Notes: a model not told the origin generated them from the sequence alone. DNA of 64,000 bases from Enterobacter sichuanensis (GCF_002939185.1 NZ_POVL01000025.1:1-64000); one strand, 5' to 3'. Positions 27,120 to 36,812 are shown, counted from the stretch's first letter. Program-made: numbers and translations.

Positions 27120-28510
27120 GGCGTCCTCCTTACGGCATTTTCGCCCGGTATACAGTGCCCGACGGGCGTATAGTCATCTGCCACACGGCGCGTAAAGTAG
27201 CTCTCTTTTTTAGCCCGGCGGGCGTCAAACAGGGGGCCCGCGTTGTGTTTAAAGAACAGGGCTTCCAGCACCGTGGCATTGGTGGAAAGGGTGAGCGCAG
27301 CGTTAGTATCGCCCGTGGCTTCCTGGCGGCCTTCGTACCAGCCTTTTTGCGGATCGTTAAGATGCTTTGTCACCGACATCAGCACTTCGGTGTACGGGGT
27401 GTCCCACAGGGCCCACAGGGCAAAGACCGCTTTGGTCGACACCTGTGCGAAACGGGTGTAGTCCCGGCCATCGTCACCGACAGAGTTCCAGGCATAGCCA
27501 TTTCCCCAGACCGTATCCTGGATATGCCAGGGCGCCTGCGGGAGCGAGAAATCTGCCCTGGCCGTCAGGATCTTATCGGTCTCCCAGCGGCTCTTCTGGC
27601 TCAGCCAGACGTTTTCGGCCTGCTTGCGCAGGTGCTTTTGCCGATCGGCCGCAACGCCTTCGGGCTCCCAGCCAAACTCCAGGCCCGGCAGCATATAGGG
27701 AAGGGTGGTGATCAGGGAGGGCTGCCACGTGGTGCGCGGATCCCGGGCATCAACAGCCAGACGCCGTTGGGCGATGATGACGTGGTGCGCCGGGGGCGTA
27801 AACGCTTTCTCCGGGGAAAACCCCCACAGCTGAAACGCCGTTGCGGCATATTCGCTCTCGCCCAGGCGCAGCTCCTCGCGCACCACCGGCTGGCCGTTTT
27901 GCAGGGAAGATGACCACAGTTCGCCTGCGCCGTCGATGACCGGACAGAAATTCCAGCGCAGGATGATTTTATCGAGGTATTCGCTGTACTGCGGTTCCCG
28001 CTCTGCGGTAAGGCGCAGGGCGAGCATCAGACGCGCCATGTCGCGCGCGGACCAGCCATTTTTAACGGGCTTGCCGCTAAAGTCGATCGGCGTCGCCGTC
28101 TGGCTGGAATAGAGTCGCCCGGGCGTCCGGGCCTCGGTCAGCATCAGGCGGTTGAGGGTGCCCATCAGCCGCGTCAGGCGAGCGTCATACTCGACCTCCT
28201 CAATCAGCCCCAGCTCTTTGGCCGCCAGCAGGGCGATAAGCGTATCGCCCATTTGCCAGAGCGTGACGCGGGGCTGTTTGTCGCTGCCGTTGACCAGCCC
28301 GGTTTGCGGCTGGGTGTTATTGACGAAATAGCGCCAGGCGATCGCCGCCCACGTCTGCTCTTCCGGCGTCAGGGCGGCAATACGCGCGCTCGAGTGCCAG
28401 CCGCCACTGATGAGCCAGCGCCAGCCTGCGCCCTGATGGGCAAACAGCGCAAAGACGATCGCGCCTGCAAGGAGTAATCCCGCAAGACCTCTGGCTATGG
28501 TTTTAAGCAT
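27116..28510 (-). CDS. DUF3131 protein, copy C
   Basis: This 464-residue paralogue of the two genes before it has an N-terminal membrane anchor or signal (about 5-25) and a DUF3131 domain, expected to be an alpha/alpha toroid of glycoside-hydrolase type. It keeps the AWRYFVNNTQPQTGLVN opening, the WSARDMARLML helix and the ESEYAATAFQLWGF segment, so acidic candidates for catalysis remain, although the MWD motif of copy B reads LWQ here. It probably acts on the operon's glycan at the periplasmic face. Its start overlaps copy B by 16 bases and its stop overlaps the globin-like gene by four. Confidence 0.88.
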   Translation of the reverse strand: MLKTIARGLAGLLLAGAIVFALFAHQGAGWRWLISGGWHSSARIAALTPEEQTWAAIAWRYFVNNTQPQTGLVNGSDKQPRVTLWQMGDTLIALLAAKELGLIEEVEYDARLTRLMGTLNRLMLTEARTPGRLYSSQTATPIDFSGKPVKNGWSARDMARLMLALRLTAEREPQYSEYLDKIILRWNFCPVIDGAGELWSSSLQNGQPVVREELRLGESEYAATAFQLWGFSPEKAFTPPAHHVIIAQRRLAVDARDPRTTWQPSLITTLPYMLPGLEFGWEPEGVAADRQKHLRKQAENVWLSQKSRWETDKILTARADFSLPQAPWHIQDTVWGNGYAWNSVGDDGRDYTRFAQVSTKAVFALWALWDTPYTEVLMSVTKHLNDPQKGWYEGRQEATGDTNAALTLSTNATVLEALFFKHNAGPLFDARRAKKESYFTRRVADDYTPVGHCIPGENAVRRTP

Positions 28511-30042
28511 TGCGCAGTCACCGGAGGCAGTTTAACGGGCTCGTCCACGCTGCATGACGCGCACTGACAGGCCTGGCAGGCGGGTTTGGTGCGCTGCGTG
28601 ACGCCGGTCCGGTCGCACCAGCTTTTTACGGCCGGGGTGCTGGCAAGGAACGGGCGGCTGCGCAGCGCGTTGTTCTCTTCAAACTGATCGAGCAGCTTTC
28701 GATCCCACAGCGACGGGGCAAAATCCTTGCTCTTCGGGTTGTCGGTGTTGAAGGCCAGCAGTTTTCCCTCTTTTTTGAACAACAGGGCCTCCAGCATGAT
28801 GCCGTTATTGTTCGCGGTGAACTCTTTGATCGGCCCGTCGCCGTTTTCATACAGCCCTTCGTAGTAGCCTTTTCCCTCTTCGTTGGCATTCTCAATGGTG
28901 TTCAGCAGGCGGTCGGTATAGGGGGAGTTCCACAGCACCCACATGCCCAGCGCCGCCTTCAGCGAAATCGCGGCAGCGTTAGGGACGAACTGGCCTTTAT
29001 CGGTAATGGTGTTCCAGTTGTACCCGTCGCTGAAGACGGTGTCATAGACGAAGTAAGGGGCCTTATCGAGCTGGTGCTCGGAGCGCGCGGTCAGGACGCC
29101 GGTAATGGTATAGCGGTTCTCCTGAGCCTGATAAACGCGGTCGGCAAAGTTTTTCATCCACGTCAGGGAGTAGTCACGCGGGGCGTTATCCCGGTCGGTC
29201 GGTTTATCAAAGCCGAACTCCAGCCCATAGAGCAGGTAGGATTCCGTCACCACGTAGTTATGCTGCGACGTGTTGCGCGGGTCGCGCGTATCGTACGGAA
29301 CCAGCACGCAGTAGATCTCGGCCAGCTCGTAAGGCTGCGGACTGCTGGCTTTGCAGGTATTGAACCCCCACAGCTGGAAACCGGCCGCGCCGTACTCTTC
29401 ATAGCCCAGTCGACCTTCCTGAACGTACTTCGGCTGGCCGTTCTCCAGATAGGCCCCGTACAGCGTGCCGCAGGGGTCGATCGCGTGACTGAAATCCCAG
29501 CCGAGCACCACGTTATCAATGCTGTTGCCGTATTCCGGGTAACGCTCCTTGATGATTTTCAGCCAGACCAGCATTCGCCCGATATCCAGTGCCGAGAAGC
29601 CAATTTCGCCGGGCTTGTTGGTGTAGTCCACCTTCTGGCCGCTGATGGTGTTATAGGCCTTGTTGGGCAGCTCGTTGCGAAACAGTACCAGGGTGTTTAA
29701 CGTGGCGAGAAACTTCAGCATCCGGCGGTCAAATTCCGCTTTATCAATGATCCCCAGCTCGCGCGCCGCCGTAAGGGCGGCCAGATAGGAGGCGCTGTCC
29801 CACATGGTGGTGGAGGGATATTTGTTGACCGCATTCACCAGACCCGTCGTGGGCTGATAGTTGGTGACGAAATACTGCCAGGCGTTTTTCGCGATGGTCA
29901 TCTCTCGGGCGGTCAGCTCGCCGCTGCGCGGGGAGTAACCTGATGCAGGGAGCTCGGTATCCGCACGCACGGTCGATAGCGCCAGCCAGCAGATCGTTAT
30001 TCCCGTGAGCAGGTGGAAAAGGATCGGGAATCGTGGCTTCAT
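28495..30042 (-). CDS. DUF3131 protein, copy B, with Cys-rich C-terminal tail
   Basis: This 515-residue protein has a cleavable-looking signal peptide (about 1-27) and the most canonical DUF3131 domain of the three: TTGLVNAVNKYPSTTMWD, a GFSALDIGRML helix, a CGTLYG segment and GYEEYGAAGFQLWGF. A C-terminal extension carries C489-x2-C492-x-C494-x2-C497 plus further Cys. That spacing suggests disulfides or a bound metal in the periplasm. The ATGA overlap with copy A shows translational coupling. Role inferred: hydrolase or transferase acting on the polymer made by the GT2. Confidence 0.9.
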   Translation of the reverse strand: MKPRFPILFHLLTGITICWLALSTVRADTELPASGYSPRSGELTAREMTIAKNAWQYFVTNYQPTTGLVNAVNKYPSTTMWDSASYLAALTAARELGIIDKAEFDRRMLKFLATLNTLVLFRNELPNKAYNTISGQKVDYTNKPGEIGFSALDIGRMLVWLKIIKERYPEYGNSIDNVVLGWDFSHAIDPCGTLYGAYLENGQPKYVQEGRLGYEEYGAAGFQLWGFNTCKASSPQPYELAEIYCVLVPYDTRDPRNTSQHNYVVTESYLLYGLEFGFDKPTDRDNAPRDYSLTWMKNFADRVYQAQENRYTITGVLTARSEHQLDKAPYFVYDTVFSDGYNWNTITDKGQFVPNAAAISLKAALGMWVLWNSPYTDRLLNTIENANEEGKGYYEGLYENGDGPIKEFTANNNGIMLEALLFKKEGKLLAFNTDNPKSKDFAPSLWDRKLLDQFEENNALRSRPFLASTPAVKSWCDRTGVTQRTKPACQACQCASCSVDEPVKLPPVTAQCLKP

Positions 30043-31358
30043 GGCGTTGCTCCTGCTGAGGGGTATGTGTAGAGGCAGGCCAGACAGAGCATCTGGCCAT
30101 GCGCGATGTAAGACAGACTTTCCAGCACAATGGCGTTGGTATCGGCGTCCACGACGTCATTGACGCTGTTGTTGAGATTTAACCCGCGCTGCCAGCCTTT
30201 ACCCGGCACCTGAAGCGCCAGAACCTGCTGGCGCAGCGCTTCGCTCCAGCTGTTGCGGAAAAGGGCATACCAGGCAAACGCGGTGCGGGTGGAGGTAATC
30301 GCCACTTTCTCCGGCACCTCGTCGCGCAAGTTGCGGGCCTGTACCGGCTGCCTGTCCGGCAGATCGTTAACGTAATCCGGCGCGGGTTCGGCATAATCCG
30401 TGCTGACGGGGGGTTTTGGCGTGCGCAGGCCATGACGCCGCTGCTGGATCTGCATAATCCGCCACGCAATTTCAGCGCTCTGCGCATCAAAGCCCAGCTC
30501 AAGCCCGGTTAACAGATAGGGGAGACTGATCAGCGAGGTTTGCTTGCCCCAGGGCGTGCGAAGCCCTTCATCGGGCACCATTACGCCATCCAGATCGATC
30601 ATCTTTTGCCCTTCAGGGGGATTGGTCACCGCGAGGCCTGCCGCGCTGTCTATCAGACGCAGCGTATGGCTGGCATAGAGACGGTAGCCAAAAGTGTCCC
30701 GCTGTTCATCGTCGGCCAGCGTCCAGTGGTGGAGCGGCACCGCCGCCTGGCTTTGGGTGCTATTTTCAATCAGCGCCGCGGTGCGCCACACGCTCAACAA
30801 ATCGCGGATGGCCGCCGTGTGCTGGGGATAGCGCCAGAGCAGGGTCTGTAATGCCGACAGCAGCCGGCTAAGACCAATTGCGGAGGCGTCAGGTTTGCCA
30901 AGGATCTTGAGCGTGTCCGCATGGTAATAGGCGGCGGGGAGACCTTTGTCATTGAGCGGCAGTTGCCCCAGCGTGAACACGGCGGTGCTGACCCTCTCAT
31001 CAAACTCATCGGCGGAAATGATATTGAGCTGCTCTGCGGCAGCGGTCGCAAACAGGTAGCTTCCCACGCTCCAGAGGCTCAGCCAGGGTTCACCGTCGCT
31101 GGCATTCGCCAGGCCGTTTGGCTGGGTATTGTTCACGTAGTATTGCCAGGCGACCCGCGCCCAGATGGCTTCGTCATAGGTCAGCGCCCGTTTTGTGGGC
31201 AGCGGCGGGAAGTCTTTACTGAGCGCGATGCCGCCGCTGCTTTCCACGCGCGTGGGCATCTGTTTCTCCACCCAGACCACAATGGCAAAGCCGATCAGGA
31301 AGCCGAGCAAAATGGTGAGGTAGCTGCGCGCGGGCAGCAGGGCGTCACGTATCCTCAT
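30039..31358 (-). CDS. DUF3131 protein, copy A, divergent
   Basis: This 439-residue protein is anchored by an N-terminal transmembrane segment (about 14-32) and has a DUF3131-like domain: AWQYYVNNTQPNGLANASDG, a SRLLSALQTLLWRYPQH helix and LLTGLELGFD. Acidic positions conserved in copy B are lost: MWD is LWS, and the GYEEY segment reads DEQRDTFGYRLYA. It may therefore be a structural or binding subunit rather than an enzyme. It overlaps the GT2 gene by four bases and copy B by four. Confidence 0.85.
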   Translation of the reverse strand: MRIRDALLPARSYLTILLGFLIGFAIVVWVEKQMPTRVESSGGIALSKDFPPLPTKRALTYDEAIWARVAWQYYVNNTQPNGLANASDGEPWLSLWSVGSYLFATAAAEQLNIISADEFDERVSTAVFTLGQLPLNDKGLPAAYYHADTLKILGKPDASAIGLSRLLSALQTLLWRYPQHTAAIRDLLSVWRTAALIENSTQSQAAVPLHHWTLADDEQRDTFGYRLYASHTLRLIDSAAGLAVTNPPEGQKMIDLDGVMVPDEGLRTPWGKQTSLISLPYLLTGLELGFDAQSAEIAWRIMQIQQRRHGLRTPKPPVSTDYAEPAPDYVNDLPDRQPVQARNLRDEVPEKVAITSTRTAFAWYALFRNSWSEALRQQVLALQVPGKGWQRGLNLNNSVNDVVDADTNAIVLESLSYIAHGQMLCLACLYTYPSAGATP

Positions 31359-33172
31359 TGGGTGACCTCGTCCTCTTCAGCGGGCGTCCACATGGCCGCG
31401 AAAATCAGCGGCAGCATGGCGGCGATGTTCACTCCTCCCCAGAAAATATTGATGACGTAGCCGGAGGGGTCGTCCACCTGTCCACGCGCCACCTGAATAC
31501 CGCCCCAGATAAGCCCTGCGAGGGTCAGCACCACGATGGCAATCTGCGGCTTCACCAGGTAGAGAAAACGGCCCGTCTGCCGCTCTTTTGGCGTGACGTG
31601 AAATTTGATCTGTTCGCCCCGCAGCACCGTATTGAGCGCGCGCAGGTTCATGGAAAAGAAGGAGAGGTATGAGGCTCTGCCATCCCAGGCCGAGATCCCC
31701 CAGGTGCCGAACATAAACGCCAGTTCAGAGAAGATAAAAAACGGGAGAAAGTGGAGATAGAACGGCGTCGACCAGGCGGACACCGGCGGAATGCCGGTGA
31801 ATAGATAGATAATGGGTGAAATCAAAAACACCGTGTTCCACACGCAGGCCATGTAAGACCAGAAGGTGGTGGCATACATCAGCGTCTGGGGGAGTGAAAG
31901 CCTGAAGCGGCGACGGCTGAAGATGTTGTCATGGAACAAAATATCCAGCGAGCCGGCGGCGTACTTAAAGCGCTGGATCATCCAGGTGAGCATATCCTGC
32001 GGAGAGAGCATCTTCGACTCAACCCGCGGATGCATAACCGAGCGCCAGCGTCGTGCGGCGTCGCCGTGCAGCAGCACCGAGGTGTAAATATCTTCCGAGA
32101 CGTGGAATTTGTAGGGGGTAAGCTCGGTGTCAAACGCCACGTGCGGACGCATTGCATTCTGCAGCGCGTCCCGGGTCTCCTCATCGCGAATGTCGCGCGT
32201 ATGACGATGGATCTCCTCTTCGACGGACCAGACATAGCTTCTCAGCGCGGCCTGCATGACCGCCTCGCGACGGTGAATGGACGCTGCGCCGCAGCAGAAA
32301 GCCGCGTTCGCCCAGTTGCGCCGCCGCAGGATCACGTCATAGAACATGCGCGGATCGTTAAAAAACGGGTCGCGGCCAATCGTGATCGGGCCAACACACT
32401 TTTGAATCAGCCAGCCCAGACCGTAGCCCACTTTTCCGGCCTTTCGCTGGCCCCAGCGCGACAGATTTTCCCCTTCCGGAAGATCGAAGAACCACTGCGG
32501 CGTCTGCACCCAGGCCACGTCCGGGTCGCGGAAGTAGCCCAGCGTATGGCTGAGCAGGGTGGGAAATACCCGGGTGTCGGCGTCGCAGATAACAATAAAA
32601 TCGCCGTCGGTTTGCTCAAGGCCGTTGCGCAGGTTGCCGGCCTTAAAGCCGATGTTGGTCTGGCGAGTGATATAGTTAACGCCTTCCTCTTCACAAACGG
32701 CTTTCATCTCCGGGCGGCGGCCGTCATCAAGCACGTGGATGCGGTAGTCAATCGGGAACGGGTACGTCATCTTCAGGGCATCGCGAATGGACAGCCTGAC
32801 CAGCTCGGTGTCTTCCGAGTAGGTGGCAATGAACAGATCCACCTTGACGGGACGGGGCTCTACGGCCTCCTCAGGCGACAGGCATTCGTTAATTTCGCCG
32901 GGCGGCGGACTCTGAGGAGGATCCTGTTCTTTCCACAAATTGATGGTAAACAGCACGGTGCCAATCCACGCCAGGGTTTCGGCGAGGACCAGCGGAATGG
33001 CATACCATAATGCGTCAGTATTCAGGGAGGCGGTCCAGCGCCAGTAAATATAATTGGCACCCAGAATAAGCGCCGCGACCGCTAACACCTGCCAGGTGAA
33101 CATGACCCAGCGCGGTGTTGTTAACGGTTCCGGAGGACGACGATGTTCAAAACGGGAAAAATAAAAATCCAT
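31355..33172 (-). CDS. Membrane GT2 glycosyltransferase, cellulose-synthase-like
   Basis: This 605-residue inner-membrane processive-type glycosyltransferase has two N-terminal transmembrane segments, a cytosolic GT2 domain with LDDG (Asp149-Asp150), CDADTRVF (Asp197, Asp199), a SED catalytic-base motif and QRFKY where QxxRW normally stands, then about five C-terminal transmembrane segments. No PilZ domain follows, so direct c-di-GMP control as in BcsA is not expected. ATG at 33172 is preferred (AGGAA upstream and a normal cytosolic N-terminus); an in-frame start at 33262 would add 30 unlikely residues. It leads the seven-gene minus-strand operon and should synthesise and extrude its glycan. 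Confidence 0.9.
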   Translation of the reverse strand: MDFYFSRFEHRRPPEPLTTPRWVMFTWQVLAVAALILGANYIYWRWTASLNTDALWYAIPLVLAETLAWIGTVLFTINLWKEQDPPQSPPPGEINECLSPEEAVEPRPVKVDLFIATYSEDTELVRLSIRDALKMTYPFPIDYRIHVLDDGRRPEMKAVCEEEGVNYITRQTNIGFKAGNLRNGLEQTDGDFIVICDADTRVFPTLLSHTLGYFRDPDVAWVQTPQWFFDLPEGENLSRWGQRKAGKVGYGLGWLIQKCVGPITIGRDPFFNDPRMFYDVILRRRNWANAAFCCGAASIHRREAVMQAALRSYVWSVEEEIHRHTRDIRDEETRDALQNAMRPHVAFDTELTPYKFHVSEDIYTSVLLHGDAARRWRSVMHPRVESKMLSPQDMLTWMIQRFKYAAGSLDILFHDNIFSRRRFRLSLPQTLMYATTFWSYMACVWNTVFLISPIIYLFTGIPPVSAWSTPFYLHFLPFFIFSELAFMFGTWGISAWDGRASYLSFFSMNLRALNTVLRGEQIKFHVTPKERQTGRFLYLVKPQIAIVVLTLAGLIWGGIQVARGQVDDPSGYVINIFWGGVNIAAMLPLIFAAMWTPAEEDEVTQ

Positions 33173-33453
33173 AGTTCCGGCGTTCCTGATTCCGTGAAAA
33201 TGCAGACCCATTCTGCTGCGCAGACAGTTGCCCAAAAGCGAAAGAAAATAGCGATTAAACAAGATTTAAGATAAGTGTAGAACGCCGAATAAAAGTGTCC
33301 AGCCACGTTTTTATTAATATTTAGCGGTGGTTAATTCAGCTTAAATTCTGCTTAATGATGTTTCATCGGCCGTCGATAAATTGCGGTTACTATTCCTTTA
33401 GGCTATCTACTTTATTTAGACCTTAATTTTCGTTTTCAGGCAAAGGACACCCT
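33173..33453. promoter_or_regulatory. Divergent promoter region of the glycan locus
   Basis: This 281-base AT-rich gap separates the two divergent operons. For the plus strand, TTGCGG (33381-33386), a 17-base spacer and TATCTA (33404-33409) make a plausible sigma-70-like promoter, and AAAGGA near 33441 is the ribosome site of the OpgC-like gene. No clear minus-strand promoter was found. Control of both operons from one region fits a single regulated system. Confidence 0.45.
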
Positions 33454-34671
33454 ATGAGCCATGTTGCGCCGTCGGTAGCGCAAGAAGATGACGCTAAATC
33501 AACAGCATGGCGGTATGCCGTTGCAGGTGCCAGGGACCTGAGAATCGACTTTATGCGCGGCATTGCCCTCGTCATGATGGTCGTGGCGCATACGGAGGTG
33601 ATGTCGGTATTTAATATATTCTCCTGGGAGCGTTTTGGGTTAACAACCGGTGCAGAAGGTTTTGTTATTCTCTCAGGGTTTATGCTTGGCATGCTGAACC
33701 GCGCGCGTCTGCAAAAAGTGGTTTTGCTCACGGTTTCCTGGGGGCTTTATCTCAGGGCATGGAAAATATATCGTGTAAATATCATTATCATAGTGTCCTT
33801 TATTCTCCTGGCCTATATTCCACATATTAACGTTTTCGAGGTCACCCATTTTACCGACCGTTTTTCGGGTGAAAGCTGGTCGCTTTATCCGGTTACGCCG
33901 CAAATAAAAGAGACCTGGTTCAACATTATCCTCTATTTGCAGATTGGCCCTCATCAGACGCAAATTCTGGGGCTGTATATCTTTTTACTGCTACTCAGCC
34001 CGCTATTTTTGGGGATGCTGCAGAAAGGAAAAGTCTGGTGGCTGCTGGGGCTGTCGCTGCTGGTGTACAGCCTGTGGCAGCGCTGGCCGCTTCGGCTGAC
34101 GCCGTCGGAATTCGAATTTGCCTTCCCGCTGCTCGCCTGGCAGTTCATCTTTGTGCTGGGCATGGCCAGCGGCTGGTATAAAGCCGAACTGCTCTCTTTC
34201 GCCCGGACGCCTCCGGGGAAAGGGGTGGTAGTGGCGCTGGTCATGGTGTCGCTGGTGCTGGGATTTGTCGCCCAGAACCATACCAACCCGTTTATGCCGC
34301 CCGCGCTGCTGATGCACGTCATCCCGCCTGACAGCTTCAATTCGTTTTATCACACCTGGGCGGCGAAGAACGGGCTGGGCCCGGTGAGGGTGTTAAACGA
34401 TATCGCCCTGATGGTCACCGTCTACCTGGTGCTGACGTATTGCTGGACGCCGCTCAATCGCCTGCTGGGATGGTTCCTGATCCCGCTCGGCCAGCACTCG
34501 CTTTATACCTTTATTTTGCATGTGTACGTGGTGCTGCTGGTGAGCCAGTTCATCACCTTCGACTTATGGCGACATGCCTGGATAGAGAACACGTTAGTGC
34601 ATGCGGCGGCACTGGGTATTTTGTGGCTGATGGCAAAATACGACGTCGGCGCACGCTGGATACCTAACTAA
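33454..34671 (+). CDS. OpgC-family membrane acyltransferase
   Basis: This 405-residue polytopic membrane protein belongs to the OpgC_C family. After a short cytosolic lead it has the diagnostic RDLRIDFMRGIALVMMVVAH start of the first helix, the GFVILSGFMLGML second helix, and about ten membrane segments in all. Family members transfer succinyl or related acyl groups onto osmoregulated periplasmic glucans. No opgG/opgH is nearby, so the acceptor is probably the product of the divergent GT2 operon. The stop lies 11 bases before the outer-membrane protein gene. Confidence 0.88.
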   Translation: MSHVAPSVAQEDDAKSTAWRYAVAGARDLRIDFMRGIALVMMVVAHTEVMSVFNIFSWERFGLTTGAEGFVILSGFMLGMLNRARLQKVVLLTVSWGLYLRAWKIYRVNIIIIVSFILLAYIPHINVFEVTHFTDRFSGESWSLYPVTPQIKETWFNIILYLQIGPHQTQILGLYIFLLLLSPLFLGMLQKGKVWWLLGLSLLVYSLWQRWPLRLTPSEFEFAFPLLAWQFIFVLGMASGWYKAELLSFARTPPGKGVVVALVMVSLVLGFVAQNHTNPFMPPALLMHVIPPDSFNSFYHTWAAKNGLGPVRVLNDIALMVTVYLVLTYCWTPLNRLLGWFLIPLGQHSLYTFILHVYVVLLVSQFITFDLWRHAWIENTLVHAAALGILWLMAKYDVGARWIPN

Positions 34672-34682
34672 GGATGGCGGTT

Positions 34683-35582
34683 ATGCGCGAAAAATGGCTT
34701 CTGGCGGGCGTGCTGCTCGCCGCGATCCCCGCCGCAGAGGCGGCGAAAAGCAGTGAAAATGAATCCCTGCGCGATAAGAACGGTGAACCTGTTCAGGCTG
34801 GCGTCTTTACCAGCCGCTGGGGGCGCCTGTTCTCGGGTAACGATAAGAAATTCTCAGGTGCGCTGAGCTTTAGCTCGGGACTGAAAGAGCAGTGGATGAG
34901 CATTCCTAACAGTTCAGACACCGCCACGGAAAAGAAAAAGATTAACCAGACGCTGAATCTCAGCCTTCAGTATTCCCCCTACAGCTTCTGGTTTGCCAAC
35001 ATTACGTCCCGACTGCCGGTCAGAGACACCAGCCGCTACACCGCCGATTTTCGATACAGCTTCGGCTACGATGACTGGCACGCCAACACCGTCAGTCTGG
35101 TTTACAGCAACTACGGCGATAACCATTTCTGGACATCGGGCAGCCGACGACACACCTATTTTGAACAGGGCGCCTTCACACTGGCCTATAAGTTTTCGCT
35201 ACCGAAACCGGTCGAAAACACGCTCCTGATTAATAAAGGGGATTCCATCATTTGCCAGGTCGGGTACAGCTGGGTGCCACGCTACTACGACCTCAGCAGC
35301 GATGACATCCGCAAAAATAAAAACGTCATGCTCGGCGGCTGCGGCTACACCTTCAAACAACATTTCTTCGTTCGCGCGACGGCATTCTGGTTCCCGGACA
35401 GCAGCCAGCAGCAGCCCTGGAACGGCGATTACAGCTACAGCTTCGGTTATGCCGGCTATACGCCGGGTTCGTTCTCCATCCAGTACGCGAACTATGCGGG
35501 AACGCGCTATCCGGGGCACGGCAACGGGAATGCAAAATTCAGGGAAGGGACCGTGAGCCTCATCTGGTTCTTACCGCTTTAG
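34683..35582 (+). CDS. Outer-membrane beta-barrel protein of unknown family
   Basis: This 299-residue protein has a clear signal peptide (about 1-21, cleavage after AEAA) and a body of repeated amphipathic strands with aromatic girdles (for example SFSSGLKEQW, NLSLQYSPYSFWF, YSFGYDDWH), ending in SLIWFLPL. That is typical of a 10-14 strand outer-membrane barrel. I do not recognise the family. ATG at 34683 is preferred over 34674, which overlaps the AAGGA ribosome site. Its place between an acyltransferase and a regulatory trio suggests glycan export or anchoring. Confidence 0.75.
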   Translation: MREKWLLAGVLLAAIPAAEAAKSSENESLRDKNGEPVQAGVFTSRWGRLFSGNDKKFSGALSFSSGLKEQWMSIPNSSDTATEKKKINQTLNLSLQYSPYSFWFANITSRLPVRDTSRYTADFRYSFGYDDWHANTVSLVYSNYGDNHFWTSGSRRHTYFEQGAFTLAYKFSLPKPVENTLLINKGDSIICQVGYSWVPRYYDLSSDDIRKNKNVMLGGCGYTFKQHFFVRATAFWFPDSSQQQPWNGDYSYSFGYAGYTPGSFSIQYANYAGTRYPGHGNGNAKFREGTVSLIWFLPL

Positions 35583-35591
35583 GAGGGATGT

Positions 35592-36812
35592 ATGTCGGCG
35601 CTGCACGTGTTAATCGTTGAAGATTCGCTGATTTATCGTCGGTTACTCTCCCGAATGCTCACCCAGTGGGGGTATATCGTGAGCGAGGCGGAAAATGGCG
35701 TCGCCGCGCTGGAAATACTGTCCAGCCAGCCGATCAGCATGGTGATAAGCGACTGGGACATGCCGGAAATGGACGGACTCACGCTCTGTCAGACCATCCG
35801 CAACCGTCAGTTTGGCCACTACGTCTATGTCATTCTGCTCACGGCACGCGAAAATGCCGGGGATTTAACGCAGGGCTTTGATGCCGGAGCCGATGATTTT
35901 TTAAGCAAGCCGGTCGAGCAGGATGAACTGCGGGCGCGTCTGCACGCCGGGGTCCGTATTTTAACGCTGGAAGCGACCCTCGCGGCGCACAACAAACGCC
36001 TGAGTGAAGCGTTGCATCAGATTGAACAGGATCTTGAACTCGCGGCGCGCGTTCAGCACTCTGTGCTGCCTTCGCACCGCTTACGCTTTGGGAACTACTT
36101 TTCCGACTGGCTTTTCATGCCGTCTGCGTGGGTCTCAGGCGATGTGTTCAATATTTTTCCACTCGATTCTCACATTGGGTTCTATTGCGTGGATGTGTCC
36201 GGTCACGGCGTGGGGGCCGCGATGATGTCCCTCGCGGTGGCGCGTCAGTTCTTACATGGCCGGGTGGTAGACCGTTTTTTGTTTACCGATCAGGGCGGCA
36301 TTCAGTCGCCTGCGGAGGTGATCGGAATCCTGAACAGCCGCTTTTGCAGTGAAGAGAGCGACATTACCAGCTATTTCACCATTATCTACGGGGTGATCGA
36401 CCCCGAGAGCGGACGAGGGGTGTTGTGTCAGGCCGGGCATCCTACTCCCGTCATTGTGAACGCAGACAGCGCCGTCACGTCCGTGGGCGATGGCGGCCCG
36501 CCGGTCGGCCTGATCCCAGACCTGAGCTGGGAGGATGTCGCGTTTACCCTCAATCCGGGGGATCGCTTATGCTTATTCAGTGACGGTATTACGGAGTGTG
36601 AGAACGTCAGCGGCGAGCAGTTTGGCCCGCAGCGTCTCGAACGCTGGCTTCATGACCATGCCCGACTTCCGGTTGACCAGCTCCTGGCGCGGTTCGGTGA
36701 CCACCTGACCGGCTGGCGCAACGCAAATCGTGATGAACCGACCGCCTTAACCGATGACGTTTCACTGCTCGTGATCGAGCGTCAGGGAGAACAGAATGAT
36801 TATTCACACTGA
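35592..36812 (+). CDS. Response regulator with SpoIIE/RsbU-type PP2C phosphatase output
   Basis: This 406-residue cytoplasmic protein has a receiver domain (about 1-120; acidic pocket Glu10-Asp11, phosphoacceptor Asp54 in SDWDMPEMDG, Lys106), a short coiled linker, and a PP2C/SpoIIE phosphatase domain (about 170-400) with metal-binding motifs SGDVF, VDVSGHG, SDGITE and DDVSLL. Family members dephosphorylate a STAS anti-anti-sigma protein when the receiver is phosphorylated. The next gene encodes that STAS protein, with a 17-base overlap. The hybrid kinase of the divergent operon is a candidate phosphodonor. Confidence 0.93.
   Translation: MSALHVLIVEDSLIYRRLLSRMLTQWGYIVSEAENGVAALEILSSQPISMVISDWDMPEMDGLTLCQTIRNRQFGHYVYVILLTARENAGDLTQGFDAGADDFLSKPVEQDELRARLHAGVRILTLEATLAAHNKRLSEALHQIEQDLELAARVQHSVLPSHRLRFGNYFSDWLFMPSAWVSGDVFNIFPLDSHIGFYCVDVSGHGVGAAMMSLAVARQFLHGRVVDRFLFTDQGGIQSPAEVIGILNSRFCSEESDITSYFTIIYGVIDPESGRGVLCQAGHPTPVIVNADSAVTSVGDGGPPVGLIPDLSWEDVAFTLNPGDRLCLFSDGITECENVSGEQFGPQRLERWLHDHARLPVDQLLARFGDHLTGWRNANRDEPTALTDDVSLLVIERQGEQNDYSH

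Noticed and set aside
31931-33010. 359-codon plus-strand open frame opposite the GT2 gene
   Set aside because: Antisense shadow of a conserved gene. The translation shows no domain or signal pattern.
33173-33262. 30-residue N-terminal extension of the GT2 protein
   Set aside because: ATG 33172 has a ribosome site and gives a normal family N-terminus. The extension overlaps the likely promoter region.
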